Shown here one piece after another: positions 37,739-49,266 of a stretch of DNA of 64,000 bases. The notes under the pieces are model-generated. The model was not told where the DNA came from. It saw only the letters and a program-made list of their open reading frames with translations, and did not search any database. The stretch's first letter is position 1. Every line of letters starts with the position of its first letter. The position numbers were made by a program, and so were the translations under genes. The stretch is taken from assembly GCF_051401765.1 (NCBI RefSeq), contig NW_027480423.1:10478001-10542000 (forward strand), read 5' to 3'. This DNA comes from Calliopsis andreniformis (lineage: Eukaryota; Arthropoda; Insecta; Hymenoptera; Andrenidae).

Positions 37739-39221
37739 GTTGCCCGGAACGTAGAAATGACCATCACTTTCAAACTGGTTGCAATTGTTCCTGTTACATG
37801 ATGGAAAAACTGTTGTATTTATATTGTATTTTATGCTTCGGGCGTTGACTGCTAAGGCCCTAACTATTCAATCTGTTGGATCAACGCCCTAGAGTGAAGC
37901 CTAGGTTGCCCGGAACGTAGAACTGACCATCACTTTCAAACTGGTTGCAATTAATCCTTTTATACGATGGAAAAACTGTTGTATTTTTATTACATTTTAT
38001 GCTTCCGGCGTTGACTTCTAAGGCCCTAACTATTCAATCTGTTGGAGCAACGCCCAAGGGTGAAGCCTATGTTGCCCGGGAAGAAGAAATGACGTTAACT
38101 TTCATACTGGTTGCAATTACTCGTTTTATTCGATGGAAAAACTGTTGTATTTATATTGCATTTTATGCTTCTGGCGTTGACTTCTATTGCACTAACTATT
38201 CGATCTGGTGGAACAGCGCCCTGGGGTGAAGCCTAGGTTGCCCGGAACGTAGAAATGACCATAGCTTTCATACTGTTTGCAATCATTCGTTTTATATGAT
38301 GGAAGAGCTGTTGAATTTATATTGTATTTTATGCTGCTGGCGTTCACTTCTTAGGCCCTAACTATTCGATATGGTGGAACAACGCCCTGGGGTGAAGCCT
38401 AGGTTGCCCGGAACGTAGAAATGACCATAACTTTGACACTGGTTGCTATTATTCGTTTTATACGATGGAAAAACTGTTCCATTTATTTTGTATTTTATGC
38501 TTCGGGCGTTGACTTCTAAGGCCCTAACTGTTTGATCTGGTGAAGCAACGCCCTAGAGTGAAGCTAAGGTTGCCCGGAACGTAGAAATGACCATAACTTT
38601 CACACTGGATGCTATTATTCGTTCTATACGATGGAAAAACTGTTGTATTTTTATTGAATTATATGCTTCCGGCGTTGACTTCTAAGGCCCTAACTATTCA
38701 ATCTGTTGGAGCAACTCCCTAGGGTGAAGCCTAGGTTGCCCGGAAAGCAGAAATGACGTTAACCTTCATACTGGTTGCAATTATTCGTTTTATACGATGG
38801 AAAAACTGATGTATTTATATTGTATTTTAAGCATCTGGCGTTCACTTCTTAGGCCCTAACTATTCGATCTGGTGGAACAACGCCCTATGGTGAAGCCTAG
38901 GTCGACCGGAACGTAGAAATGACGTTAACTTTCACACCGGTAGCAATTATTCGTTTTACACGACGGAAAAGCTGTTATACTTATATTGTATCTTATGCTT
39001 CTGGCGTTGACTTCTTAGGCCCTCACTATTGAATCTGTTGGAGCAACGCCCTAGGGTGAAGCCCAGGTTGCCCGGAAAGTAGAAATGACGTTAACTTTCA
39101 CACCGGTAGCAATTATTCGTTTTACGCTGTTATACTTATATTGTATCTTATGCTTCTGGCGTCGACTTCTTAGGCCCTAACAATTCGATCTGGTGGAACA
39201 ACGACCTAGAGTGAGGCCTAG
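37739..39221 (+). repeat. HOR unit Y, copy 3 (partial)
   Basis: Monomers from gacttataaggcac to the gtcgaccgg series follow Y order, matching 32099-33592. The last monomer (39067-39221) is 155 bp, with 11 bp lost between ttttac and gctg. The unit then leaves Y order and continues into the block like 2103-2765. Confidence 0.9.
39067..39221 (+). repeat. 155-bp monomer with 11-bp deletion (Y copy 3)
   Basis: Here tcgttttacgctgttatac replaces the form with acgacttaaaa between ttttac and gctg found at about 1990, 28850 and 33480. The deletion removes half of the CENP-B-box-like window. Confidence 0.9.
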
Positions 39222-41545
39222 GTTGTCCGGAACGTAGAACTGACCATAACTTTTACACTGGTAGCAATTATTCGTTTTATACAGTGGAAGAACTGTTGTA
39301 TTTATATTGTATTTTATGCTTCTGGCGTTGACTTCTAAGGCACTAACTATTCGATCTGGTGGAGCAACGTCCTAGAGTGAGGCCTAGGTAGCCCGGAACA
39401 TAGAAATGACCATCACTTTCAAACTGGTTGCAATTATTCCTGTTATATGATTGAAAAACTGTTGTATTTTTATTGCATTTTATGCTTCGGGCATTGACTT
39501 CTAAGGTCCTAACTATTCAATCTGTTGGAGCAACGCGCTAGGGTGAAGCCTAGGTTGCGCGGAAAGTAGAAATGACAATAACTTTAACACTGGTTGCAAT
39601 TATTCGTTTTATACGATGGAAAAGCTGTTGCATCTTTATTGTATTTTATGTTTCTGTCGTTGACGTCTAAGGCCGTAGCTAGTAGATGTGGTAGAGCAAC
39701 GCACTAGAGTGACGCCTAGGTTGCCCGGAACGTGGAATGACCATTACTTTCGCAATGTTTGCAATTGTACATTTTATACGATGGAAAAACTGTTGTACTT
39801 ATATTGTATTTTATGCTTCTGGCGTTGACTTCTAAGGCCCTAACTATTCGATCTGGTGGAGCAACGCCCTAGAGTGAAGCCTAGGTTGCCTGGAACATAC
39901 AAATGACCATCACTTTCGCACGGGTTGCAATTATTCCTGTTATAGGAAGGAAAGACTGTTGTATTTTTATTGTATTTCATGCTTCAGGCTTTGACTTCTG
40001 AGGCCGTAGCTATTCGATGTAGTGGAAGGAAGCCATAGAGTGATGCCTAGGTTGCCCGGAACGCAGAAATGACCATAACTGTCATACTGGTTGCAATTAT
40101 TCGTTTTATATGATGGAAAAACTGTTGTATTTATATTGTATTTGATGCTGCTGGCGTTCACTTCTTAGGCCCTAACTATTCGATCTGGTGGTACAACGCC
40201 CCAGGGTGAAGCCTAGGTTGCCGCAACGTAGAAATGGAAATAACTTTCACACCGGTAGCAATTATTCGTTTTATACGATAGAAAGCAGTTCTATTTATTT
40301 TGTATTTTATGCTTCGGCCGTTGGCTTCTAAGGCCCTAACTATTCAATCTGTTGGAGCAACGCCCTAGGGTGAAGCCTAGTTTGCCCGGAAAGTAGAAAT
40401 GACGTTACATTTCACACCGGTAGCAATTATTCGTTTTACACGACGGAAAAGCTGTTATATTTATATTGTATCTTATGCTTCTGGCGTTGACTTCTTAGGC
40501 CCTAACAATTCGATCTGGTGGAACAACGACCTAGAGTGAGGCCTAGGTTGTCCGGAACGTAGAACTGACCATAACTTTTACACAGGTAGCAATTACTCGT
40601 TTTATACAATGGAAGAACTGTTGTATTTATATTGTATTTAATGCTTCTGGCGTTGACTTCTAAGGCACTAACTATTCGATCTGGTGGAGCAACGTCCTAG
40701 AGTGAAGCCTAGGTTGCCCGGAACGTAGAAATGACCATAACTTTCACACTGGTTGCTATTATCCATTCTATACGATGGAAAAACTGTTATATTTATACTG
40801 TACCTTATGCTTCTGGCGTTGACTTCTTAGGCCCTAACAATTCGATCTGGTGGAACAACGACCTAGAGTGAGGCCTAGGTAGCCCGGGACATAGAAATGA
40901 CCATCACTTTCAAACTGGTTGCAATTATTCCTGTTATATGATGGAAAAACTGTTGTATTTTTATTGCATTTTATGCTTCGGGCATTGACTTCTAAGGTCC
41001 TAACTATTCAATCTGTTGGAGCAACGCGCTAGGGTGAAGCCTAGGTTGCGCGGAAAGTAGAAATGACAATAACTTTAACACTGGTTGCAATTATTCGTTT
41101 TATACAATGGAAAAACTGTTGTACTTATATTGTATTTTATGCTTCTGGCGTTGACTTCTTCTAAGGCCCTAACTATTCGATCTGGTGGAGCAACGCCCTA
41201 GAGTGAAGCCTAGGTTGCCTGGAACATACAAATGACCATCACTTTCACACGGGTTGCAATTATTCCTGTTATAGGAAGGAAAGACTGTTGTATTTTTATT
41301 GTATTTTATGCTTCAGGCGTTGTCTTCTGAGGCCGTAGCTATTCGATGTAGTGGAAGGACGCCATAGAGTGAAGCCTAGGTTGCCCGGAACGCAGAAATG
41401 ACTATAACTGTCATACTGGTTGCAATTATTCGTTTTATATGATGGAAAAACTGTTGTATTTATATTGTATTTTATGCTGCTGGCGTTCACTTCTTAGGCC
41501 CTAACAATTCGATCTGGTGGAACAACGCCCTAGAGTTAAGCCTAG
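39222..41545 (+). repeat. Mosaic of blocks from 2.1-2.8 kb and unit X
   Basis: 39222-39884 matches 2103-2765 in order (gtagcccgg, tgattgaaaaactg, ttgcgcggaaag, acgtggaatg). 40217-41044 matches the gttgccgcaacg section of X and A1. A two-monomer piece (ggaacatacaaatg, then gtagtggaagg) occurs at 39885 and again at 41214, 1,329 bp apart. The monomer 41045-41213 is 169 bp, with three extra bases in gacttcttctaagg. Confidence 0.82.
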
Positions 41546-42705
41546 GTTGCCTGGAACGTACAAATGACCATCACTTTCACAAGGGTTGCAATGATTCCTG
41601 TTATAGGCTGGAAATACTGTTGTATTTCTATTGTATTTTATGCTTCGGGCGTTGACTTCCAAGGCCCTAACTATTCGATCTGGTGGAACAACGCTCTGGG
41701 GTGAAGCCTAGGTTGCCCGGAACGTAGAAATGACCATAACATTCACACTGGTTTCTATTATTCGTTCTATACGATGGAAAAACTGTTATATTTATATTGT
41801 ATCTTATGCTTCTGGCGTTGACTTCTTAGGCCCTAACAATTCGATCTGGTGGAACAACGCCCTAGAGTGAAGCCTAGGTTGCCTGGAACGTGCAAATGAC
41901 CATCACTTTCACACGGGTTGCAATTACTCCTGTTATAGGACAGAAAGACTGTTGTATTTTTATTGTATTTTATGCTTCTGGCGTTGTCTTCTGAGGCCGT
42001 TGCTATTCGATGTAGTGGAAGAACGCCATAGAGTGAAGCCTAGGTTGCCCGGAACGTAGAAATGTCCATAACTTTGATACTGGTTGCAATTATTCGTTTT
42101 ATACGATGGAAAAACTGTTATATTTATATTGTATTTTATGCTTCTGGCGTTGACTTATAAGGCACTAACTATACGATCTGGTGGAGCAACACCCTAGAGA
42201 GAAGCCTAGGTTGCCCGGAACGTAGAAATGACCATCACTTTCAAACTGGTTGCAATTGTTCCTGTTATATGATGGAAAAACTGTTGTATTTATATTGTAT
42301 TTTATGCTTCTGGCGTTGACTTCTAAGGCACTAACTATTCGATCTGGTGGAGCAACGCCCTAGAGTGAAGCCTAGGTTGCCCGGAACGTAGAAATGACCA
42401 TAACTTTCATACTGGTAGCAATTATTCGTTCTATACGATGGAAAAACTTTTATATTTATATTGTATTTTATGCATCTGGCGTTGACTACTTAGGCCCTAA
42501 CTATTCGATCTTGTGGAACACCGCCCTAGAGTGAATCCTAGGTTGCCCGGAACGTAGAAATTACCATCACTTTCAAACTGGTTGCAATTATTCCTGATAT
42601 GATGGAAAAACTGTCGTATTTATATTGTATTTTATGCTTCGAGCGTTGACTGCTAAGGCCCTAACCATTCAATCTGTTGGATCAGCGCCCTAGAGTGAAG
42701 CCTGG

Positions 42706-43203
42706 GTTGCTCGGAATGTAGAAATGACCATAACATTCAGGCTGGTTGAAATTATTCGTTTAATACGGTGGAAAAGCTGTTGCATCTTTATTGTATTTTA
42801 TGATTCTGGCGTTGACTTCTAAGGCTCTAACTATTCGAACTGGTGGAGCAACGCCCTAGAGTGAAGCCTAGGTTGCCCGGAACGTAGAAATGACCATCAC
42901 TTTCAAACTGGTTGCAACTATTCCTGTTATATGATGGAAAAACTGTTGTATTTATATTGTATTTTATGCTTCGGGCGTTGACTGTTAAGGCCCTAACTAT
43001 TCAATCTGTTGGATCAACGCCCTAGAGTGAAGCCTAGGTTGCTCGGAATGTAGAAATGACCATAACATTCAGGCTGGTTGAAATTATTCGTTTAATACGG
43101 TGGAAAAGCTGTTGCATCTTTATTGTATTTTATGATTCTGGCGTTGACTTCTAAGGCCCTAACTATTCGATCTGGTGGAGCAACGCCCTAGAGTGAAGCC
43201 TAG
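42706..43203 (+). repeat. Local two-monomer duplication in unit C
   Basis: The monomer starting 42706 (gctcggaatgtag, attcaggctgg, tttaatacggtgg, gattctggcg) recurs at 43038. In the second copy of unit C it appears at 45525 without the local duplicate, because the unit breaks there. Confidence 0.8.
42754..42770 (+). other. CENP-B-box-like 17-mer, best version
   Basis: The mammalian CENP-B box requires nTTCGnnnnAnnCGGGn. Here attcgtttaatacggtg matches TTCG, the central A and CGG, 8 of the 9 essential bases; only the last G is T. The consensus monomer has 7 of 9 (cgat in place of cggg) at positions 49-65. Other 8 of 9 sites are at 43086, 45573, 8618, 12267, 15421 and 19236. Binding by a CENP-B-like protein is inference only. 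Confidence 0.4.
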
Positions 43204-44364
43204 GTTGCCCGGAACGTAGAACTGACCATCACTTTCGAACTGGTTGCAATTAATCCTTTTATACGATGGAAAAACTGTTGTATTTATATTGTATTTTATG
43301 CTTCTGGCGTTCACTTCTTATGCCCTAACTGTTCGATCTGGTGGAACAGCGCCCTAGGGTGAAGCCTAGGTTGCCCGGAACGTAGAAATGACCATTACTT
43401 TTCCACTGGTAGCAATTATTCGTTTTATACAATGGAAAAACTGTTCTATTTATTTTGTATTTTATGCTTCGGGCGTTGACTTCTAAGGCCCTAACTGTTT
43501 GATCTGGTGGAGCAACGCCCTAGAGTGAAGCCTAGGTTGCCCGGAACGTAGAAATGACCATAACTTTCACACTTTTTGCTATTATTCGTTCTATACGTTG
43601 GAAAAACTGTTATATTTATATTGTATCTTATGCTTCTGGCGTTGACTTCTTAGGCCCTAACAATTCGGTCTGGTGGAACAACGCCCTAGAGTGAAGCCTA
43701 GGTTGCCTGGAACGTACACATGACCATCACTTTCACAAGGGTTGCAATTATTCCTGTTATAGGATGGAAATACTGTTGTATTTCTATTGTATTTTATGCT
43801 TCAGGCGTTGACTTCTGAGGCCGCAGCTATTCGACGTGGTGGAAGAACGCCATAGAGTGAAGCCCAGGTTGCCCGGAACGTAGAAATGACCATAACTTTC
43901 ATACTGGTTGCAATTATTCGTTTTGTATGATGGAAGAACTGTTGTATTTATATTGTATTTTATGCTGCTGGCGTTCACTTCTTAGGCCCTTACTATTCGA
44001 TCTGGTGGAACAACGCCCTGGGGTGAAGCCTAGGTTGCCGGAACGTAGAAATGACCATAACTTTCACATTGGTTGCAATTATTCGTTTTATACGATGGAA
44101 AAACTGTTATATTTATATTGTATTTTATGCTTCTGGCGTTGACTTATAAGGCACTAACTATTCGATCTGGTGGAGCAACACCCTAGAGAGAAGCCTAGGT
44201 TGCCCGGAACGTAGAAATGACCATCACTTTCAAACTGGTTGCAATTATTCCTGTTATATGATGGAAAAACTGTTGTATTTTTATTGCATTTTATGCTTCT
44301 GGCGTTGACTTCTTAGGCCCTAACAATTCGATCTGGTGGAACAACGCCCTAGAGTTAAGCCTAG

Positions 44365-45690
44365 GTTGCCTGGAACGTACAAATGACCATCACTTTCACA
44401 AGGGTTGCAATGATTCCTGTTATAGGCTGGAAATACTGTTGTATTTCTATTGTATTTTATGCTTCGGGCGTTGACTTCTAAGGCCCTAACTATTCGATCT
44501 GGTGGAACAACGCCCTGGGGTGAAGCCTAGGTTGCCCGGAACGTAGAAATGACCATAACATTCACACTGGTTTCTATTATTCGTTCTATACGATGGAAAA
44601 ACTGTTATATTTATATTGTATCTTATGCTTCTGGCGTTGACTTCTTAGGCCCTAACAATTCGATCTGGTGGAACAACGCCCTAGAGTGAAGCCTAGGTTG
44701 CCTGGAACGTGCAAATGACCATCACTTTCACACGGGTTGCAATTACTCCTGTTATAGGACAGAAAGACTGTTGTATTTTTATTGTATTTTATGCTTCTGG
44801 CGTTGTCTTCTGAGGCCGTTGCTATTCGATGTAGTGGAAGAACGCCATAGAGTGAAGCCTAGGTTGCCCGGAACGTAGAAATGTCCATAACTTTGATACT
44901 GGTTGCAATTATTCGTTTTATACGATGGAAAAACTGTTATATTTATATTGTATTTTATGCTTCTGGCGTTGACTTATAAGGCACTAACTATACGATCTGG
45001 TGGAGCAACACCCTAGAGAGAAGCCTAGGTTGCCCGGAACGTAGAAATGACCATCACTTTCAAACTGGTTGCAATTGTTCCTGTTATATGATGGAAAAAC
45101 TGTTGTATTTATATTGTATTTTATGCTTCTGGCGTTGACTTCTAAGGCACTAACTATTCGATCTGGTGAAGCAACGCCCTAGAGTGAAGCCTAGGTTGCC
45201 CGGAACGTAGAAATGACCATAACTTTCATACTGGTAGCAATTATTCGTTCTATACGATGGAAAAACTTTTATATTTATATTGTATTTTATGCATCTGGCG
45301 TTGACTACTTAGGCCCTAACTATTCGATCTTGTGGAACACCGCCCTAGAGTGAATCCTAGGTTGCCCGGAACGTAGAAATTACCATCACTTTCAAACTGG
45401 TTGCAATTATTCCTGATATGATGGAAAAACTGTTGTATTTATATTGTATTTTATGCTTCGAGCGTTGACTGCTAAGGCCCTAACCATTCAATCTGTTGGA
45501 TCAGCGCCCTAGAGTGAAGCCTGGGTTGCTCGGAATGTAGAAATGACCATAACATTCAGGCTGGTTGAAATTATTCGTTTAATACGGTGGAAAAGCTGTT
45601 GCATCTTTATTGTAGTTTATGATTCTGGCGTTGACTTCTAAGGCTCTAACTATTCGAACTGGTGGAAGAACGCCATAGAGTGAAGCCCAG
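44365..45690 (+). repeat. HOR unit C, copy 2 (partial, eight monomers)
   Basis: Matches 41546 to about 42840 almost base for base; differences include gctctgggg against gccctgggg, ctgtcgtatt against ctgttgtatt and gtattttatgattc against gtagtttatgattc. At about 45660 it leaves the unit: gaactggtgga is followed by agaacgcc, then by a monomer shared with 43868 (45691-45856). Confidence 0.88.
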
Positions 45691-46518
45691 GTTGCCCGGA
45701 ACGTAGAAATGACCATAACTTTCATACTGGTTGCAATTATTCGTTTTATATGATGGAAGAACTGTTGTATTTATATTGTATTTTATGCTGCTGGCGTTCA
45801 CTTCTTAGGCCCTAACTATTCGATCTGGTGGAACAACGCCCTGGGGTGAAGCCTAGGTCGCCGGAACGTAGAAATGACAATAACTTTCACACTGGTTGCT
45901 ATTATTCGTTTTATACGATGGAAAAACTGTTCTATTTATTTTGTATTTTATGCTTCGGGCGTTGACTTCTAAGGCCCTGACTATTCGATCTGGTGGAACA
46001 ACGCCCTGGGGTGAAGCCTAGGTTGCCGGAACGTAGAAATGACCATAACTTTCACAAGGGTTGCAATTATTCCTGTTATAGGATGGAAATACTGCTGTAT
46101 TTCTATTGTATTTTATGCTTCAGGCGTTGACTTCTGAGGCCGCAGCTATTCGACGTGGTGGAGCAACTTCCTAGAGTGAAGCCTAGGTTGCCCGGAACGT
46201 AGAAATGACCACTACTTTCACACTGTTTCCAATTATTCATTTTATACGATGGAAAAGCTGTTGTATTTATTTTGTATTTTATGCTTCTGGCGTTGACTTC
46301 TTAGGCCCTAACTATTCGATCTGGTGCAGCAACGCCCTAGAGTGAAGCCTAGGTTGTCCGGAACGTAGAAGTAACCATAACTTTCACACTGTTTGCACAT
46401 ATACATTATATATGATGGAAAAGCTGTGGTATTTATATTGTATTTTACGCTTCTGGCGTTTACTTCTAAGGCCCTAACTATTCGATCTGGTGGAGAAACG
46501 CCCTACAGTGACGCCTAG

Positions 46519-46684
46519 GTTGCCCGGAACATAGAAATGACCATTACTTTCACAATGTTTACAATTATTCGTTTTATACGATGGAAAAGCTGTTGTATTT
46601 ATATTGTATTTTATGCTTCTGGCGTTGACTTCTTAGGCCCTAACTATTCGATCTGGTGGAGCAACGCCCTAGAGTGAAACCTAG
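46519..46684 (+). repeat. Representative satellite monomer (near consensus)
   Basis: This 166-bp copy lies close to the consensus over most of its length and serves as a reference. It starts gttgcccgg and ends agtgaaacctag. Because 166 is 3x55+1, reading frame rotates by one base per monomer, so a protein would need all three frames of the monomer open; stop codons occur and no long frame results. The palindrome cctagg spans most monomer junctions, occupying positions 162-166 plus position 1 of the next copy, although this copy and others carry variants. Confidence 0.9.
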
Positions 46685-46850
46685 GTTGCCAGGAACGTAG
46701 AAATGACCATTACTTTCACACTGGTTGCAAATATACATTATATACGATGGAAAACCTGTTGTATTTATATTGTATTTTACGCTTCTGGCGTTGACTTCTA
46801 AGGCCCTAACTATTCGATCTGGTGGAGCAACGCCCTAGAGTAAAGCCTAG

Positions 46851-46948
46851 GTTGTCCGGTACGTAGAAGTAACCATAACTTTCACACTGGTTGCAATTAT
46901 TCGTTTTATACGATGGAAAGGCTGTTGTATTTATATGGTATTTTATAG
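46851..46948 (+). repeat. Truncated 98-bp monomer (68-bp internal deletion)
   Basis: The normal passage from ttttat into gcttctggcg is replaced by ttttat directly joined to aggttgctcgg. Positions 96 to 163 of the monomer, 68 bp, are absent. The related copy starting at 49433 is full length, so this is a deletion private to this copy. It is the largest departure from the 166-bp period in the window and shifts the phase of everything to its right. Confidence 0.92.
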
Positions 46949-47826
46949 GTTGCTCGGAACGTAGAAATGACCAGTACTTTCACACTGTTTACAATTACTC
47001 ATTTTATACGGTGGAAAAACTGTTGTATTTATATTGTATTTTATGCTTCTGGCGTTCACTTCTTTGGCCCTCACTATTCGACCTTGTGGAACAACGCCGT
47101 AGGGTGAAGCCTAGGTTGCCCGGAACGTAGAAATGACCATTATTTTCACGCTTGTTGCAATTATTCCTGTTATACGAAGATAAAACTGTTGTATTTTTAT
47201 GGTATTTTATGCTTCAGGCATTGACTTCTAAGGCCGGAGCTATTCTATGTGGTGGAGCTACACACTAGAGTGTAGCCTAAGTTGCCCGGAACGTAGAAAT
47301 GACCATTACTTTCACACTGGTTGCAATTATTCGTTTTATACGATGGAAAAGCTGTTGCATTTTTATTGCATTTTATGCTTCGGGCGTTGACTTCTAAGGC
47401 CCTAACTATTCAATCTGTCAGAGCAACGCCCTAGGGTGAAGCCTAGGTTGCGCAGAACGTAGAAATGACCATTACTTTCACACAGGTTGCAATTATTCGT
47501 TTTATACGATGGAAAAGCTGTTGTATTTATATCGTATTTGATGCTTCTCGCGTTCACTTCTTAGGTCCTAGCTATTCGGTCTGGAGGAGCCACGCCCTAG
47601 AGTGAAGCCTAGGTTGCCCGGAACGTAGAAATGACCATTACTATCACACTGGTTGCAATTATTCGTTTTATACGATAGAAAAACAGGTGTATTTATTTTG
47701 TATTTTACGCTTCTGGCGTTGAATTCTAACTCCCTAACTATTCGATCTGGTGGTGCAACGCACTAGAGTGAAGCCTAGGTTGTCCGGAACGTAGAAATGA
47801 CCATTACTTTCACACTGTATGCAAAT

Positions 47827-47843
47827 ATACATTATATACGATG
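47827..47843 (+). other. Third state of the box window (atatacattatatacg form)
   Basis: Some monomers read gcaaatatacattatatac across the same window. It is more A/T-rich, lacks TTCG, and keeps the tacgatgg end. Further examples are near 4970, 20227, 46730, 49310, 51630 and 54465. Confidence 0.75.
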
Positions 47844-48110
47844 GAAAACCTGTTGTATTTATATTGTATTTTATGCTTCTGGCGTTGACTTCTTAGGCCC
47901 TAGCTATTTGATCTGGTGGAGCACCGCCCTAGAGTGAAGACTAGGTTGCCCTGAACGTAGAACGCACCATTACCTTCACACTGGTTGCAATTATTGCTGT
48001 TATACGATGGAAAAACTGTTGCATCTTTATTGTATTTTATACTTCTGGAGTTGACTTCTTAGGCCCTATCTATTCGATCTGGTGAAGCAACGCCCTAGAG
48101 TGAAGCCTAG

Positions 48111-49266
48111 GTTGTCCGGAACGTAGAAATGACCATAACTTTCACACTGGTTGCTATTATTCGTTTTATACGATGGAATAATTTTTATATTTATATTGTA
48201 TATTATGCTTCTTGCGTTGACTTCTTAGGCCCTAACATTTCGATCTGGTGGAACAACGCCCTAGAGTGAAGCCTCGGTTGCCCGGAACGTAGAAATGTCC
48301 ATCACTTTCACACTGGTTGCAATTATTCCTGTTATACGATGGAACAACTCTTGTATATTTATTGTATTTTATGCTTCGGGCGTTGACTTCTATGGCCCTA
48401 CCTATTCGATCTGGTGGAACAACACCCTACAGTGAAGCCTAGGTTGCCCGGAACGTAGATATGACCATAACACAGGTTGCAATTATACGTTTTATACGAT
48501 GGAAAGACTGTTGCATTTATTTTGTAGTTTATGCATGTGGCGTTAACTTCTAAGGCCCTAACTCTTCGATCTGGTGGAGCAACGCCTCAGAGTTAAGCCT
48601 AGGATGCCCGAAAAGTCGAAATGATCATTACTTTCGCACTGGTTGCAATTATTCATTTTATACGATGAAAAAACTGTTGTACATATATTGTATTTTATCC
48701 TTCTGGCGTTGAATTCTACGTCCCTAGCTATTCGATCTATTGGAGCGACGCCCTAGAGTGAAACCTAGGTTGCCCGGAACGTAGAAATGACCATCACTTT
48801 CAAACTGGTTGGAATCATTCCTGTTATACGATGGAAAAACTGTTGTACTTGTATTGCATTTTATGCTTCTGGCGTTGACTTCTTAGGCCCTAAATATTCG
48901 AGCTGGTGGAGCAACGCCCTAGAGTGAAACCTAGGTTGCCCGGAACGTAGAAATGGCCATTACATTCACACTGGTTGCAATTATTCCTGTTATACGATGG
49001 AAAAACTGTTGCATCTTTATTGTATTTTATGCTTCGGGCGTTGACTTCTAAGGCCCTAACTATGCGATCTGGTGGAGCAACGCCCTAGAGTGAAGCCGAG
49101 GTTGCCCGGGAAGTAGAAATGACCATAACTTTCACACTGGTTGCTATTATTCGTTTTATACGATGGAATAGCTGTTATATTTATATTGCATTTTATGCTT
49201 CTGGCAATGAATTCTAAGTCCCTATCTATTCCATCTGGTGGAGCAATACCCTAGAGTGAAGCCTAG
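48111..49266 (+). repeat. Seven-monomer block D, copy 1
   Basis: Marks in order are gaataatttttatattt, tgtatattatgcttcttgcg, gaagcctcgg, gcatgtggcgttaac, gaaaagtcgaaatg, ctattggagcgacg, ggttggaatcattcc, gaagccgagg and ctggcaatgaattc. All recur about 4,309 bp downstream in 52420-53580. Between the copies the monomers differ, so this is a dispersed rather than tandem duplication. Confidence 0.9.
48443..48602 (+). repeat. 160-bp monomer with 6-bp deletion
   Basis: gaccataacacaggttgc replaces gaccataaccttcacacagg of the related monomer at 52751. The 6-bp loss lies between short ac repeats and could be replication slippage. Confidence 0.88.

Larger units (their letters stand above)
41546..44364 (+). 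repeat. HOR unit C, copy 1 (17 monomers, 2,819 bp)
   Basis: The monomer with acaagggttgcaatgattcc and ttataggctgg starts at 41546 and recurs at 44365, 2,819 bp later. Within the unit, a monomer pair containing attcaggctggttg and gtttaatacggtgg is doubled locally (42706 and 43038, 332 bp apart). One monomer at 42542 is 164 bp (attcctgatatgatgg). Confidence 0.88.
45691..48110 (+). repeat. Diverged monomers, start of right-hand domain
   Basis: Around fifteen monomers with little shared order. The monomers at 45857 and 46022 are 165 bp each, having one C fewer in gccggaacg. The block includes a truncated 98-bp monomer (46851-46948). 46685-46946 matches 49267-49528 (gccaggaacg, gcaaatatacattatatac, gtagaagtaacc, atatggtattttat), and the match ends at the truncation point. 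Confidence 0.82.

Noticed and set aside
46940..46955. Transposon insertion or excision scar at the 98-bp monomer
   Set aside because: There is no target-site duplication, inverted end or foreign sequence. The joint is a plain 68-bp deletion within the monomer.
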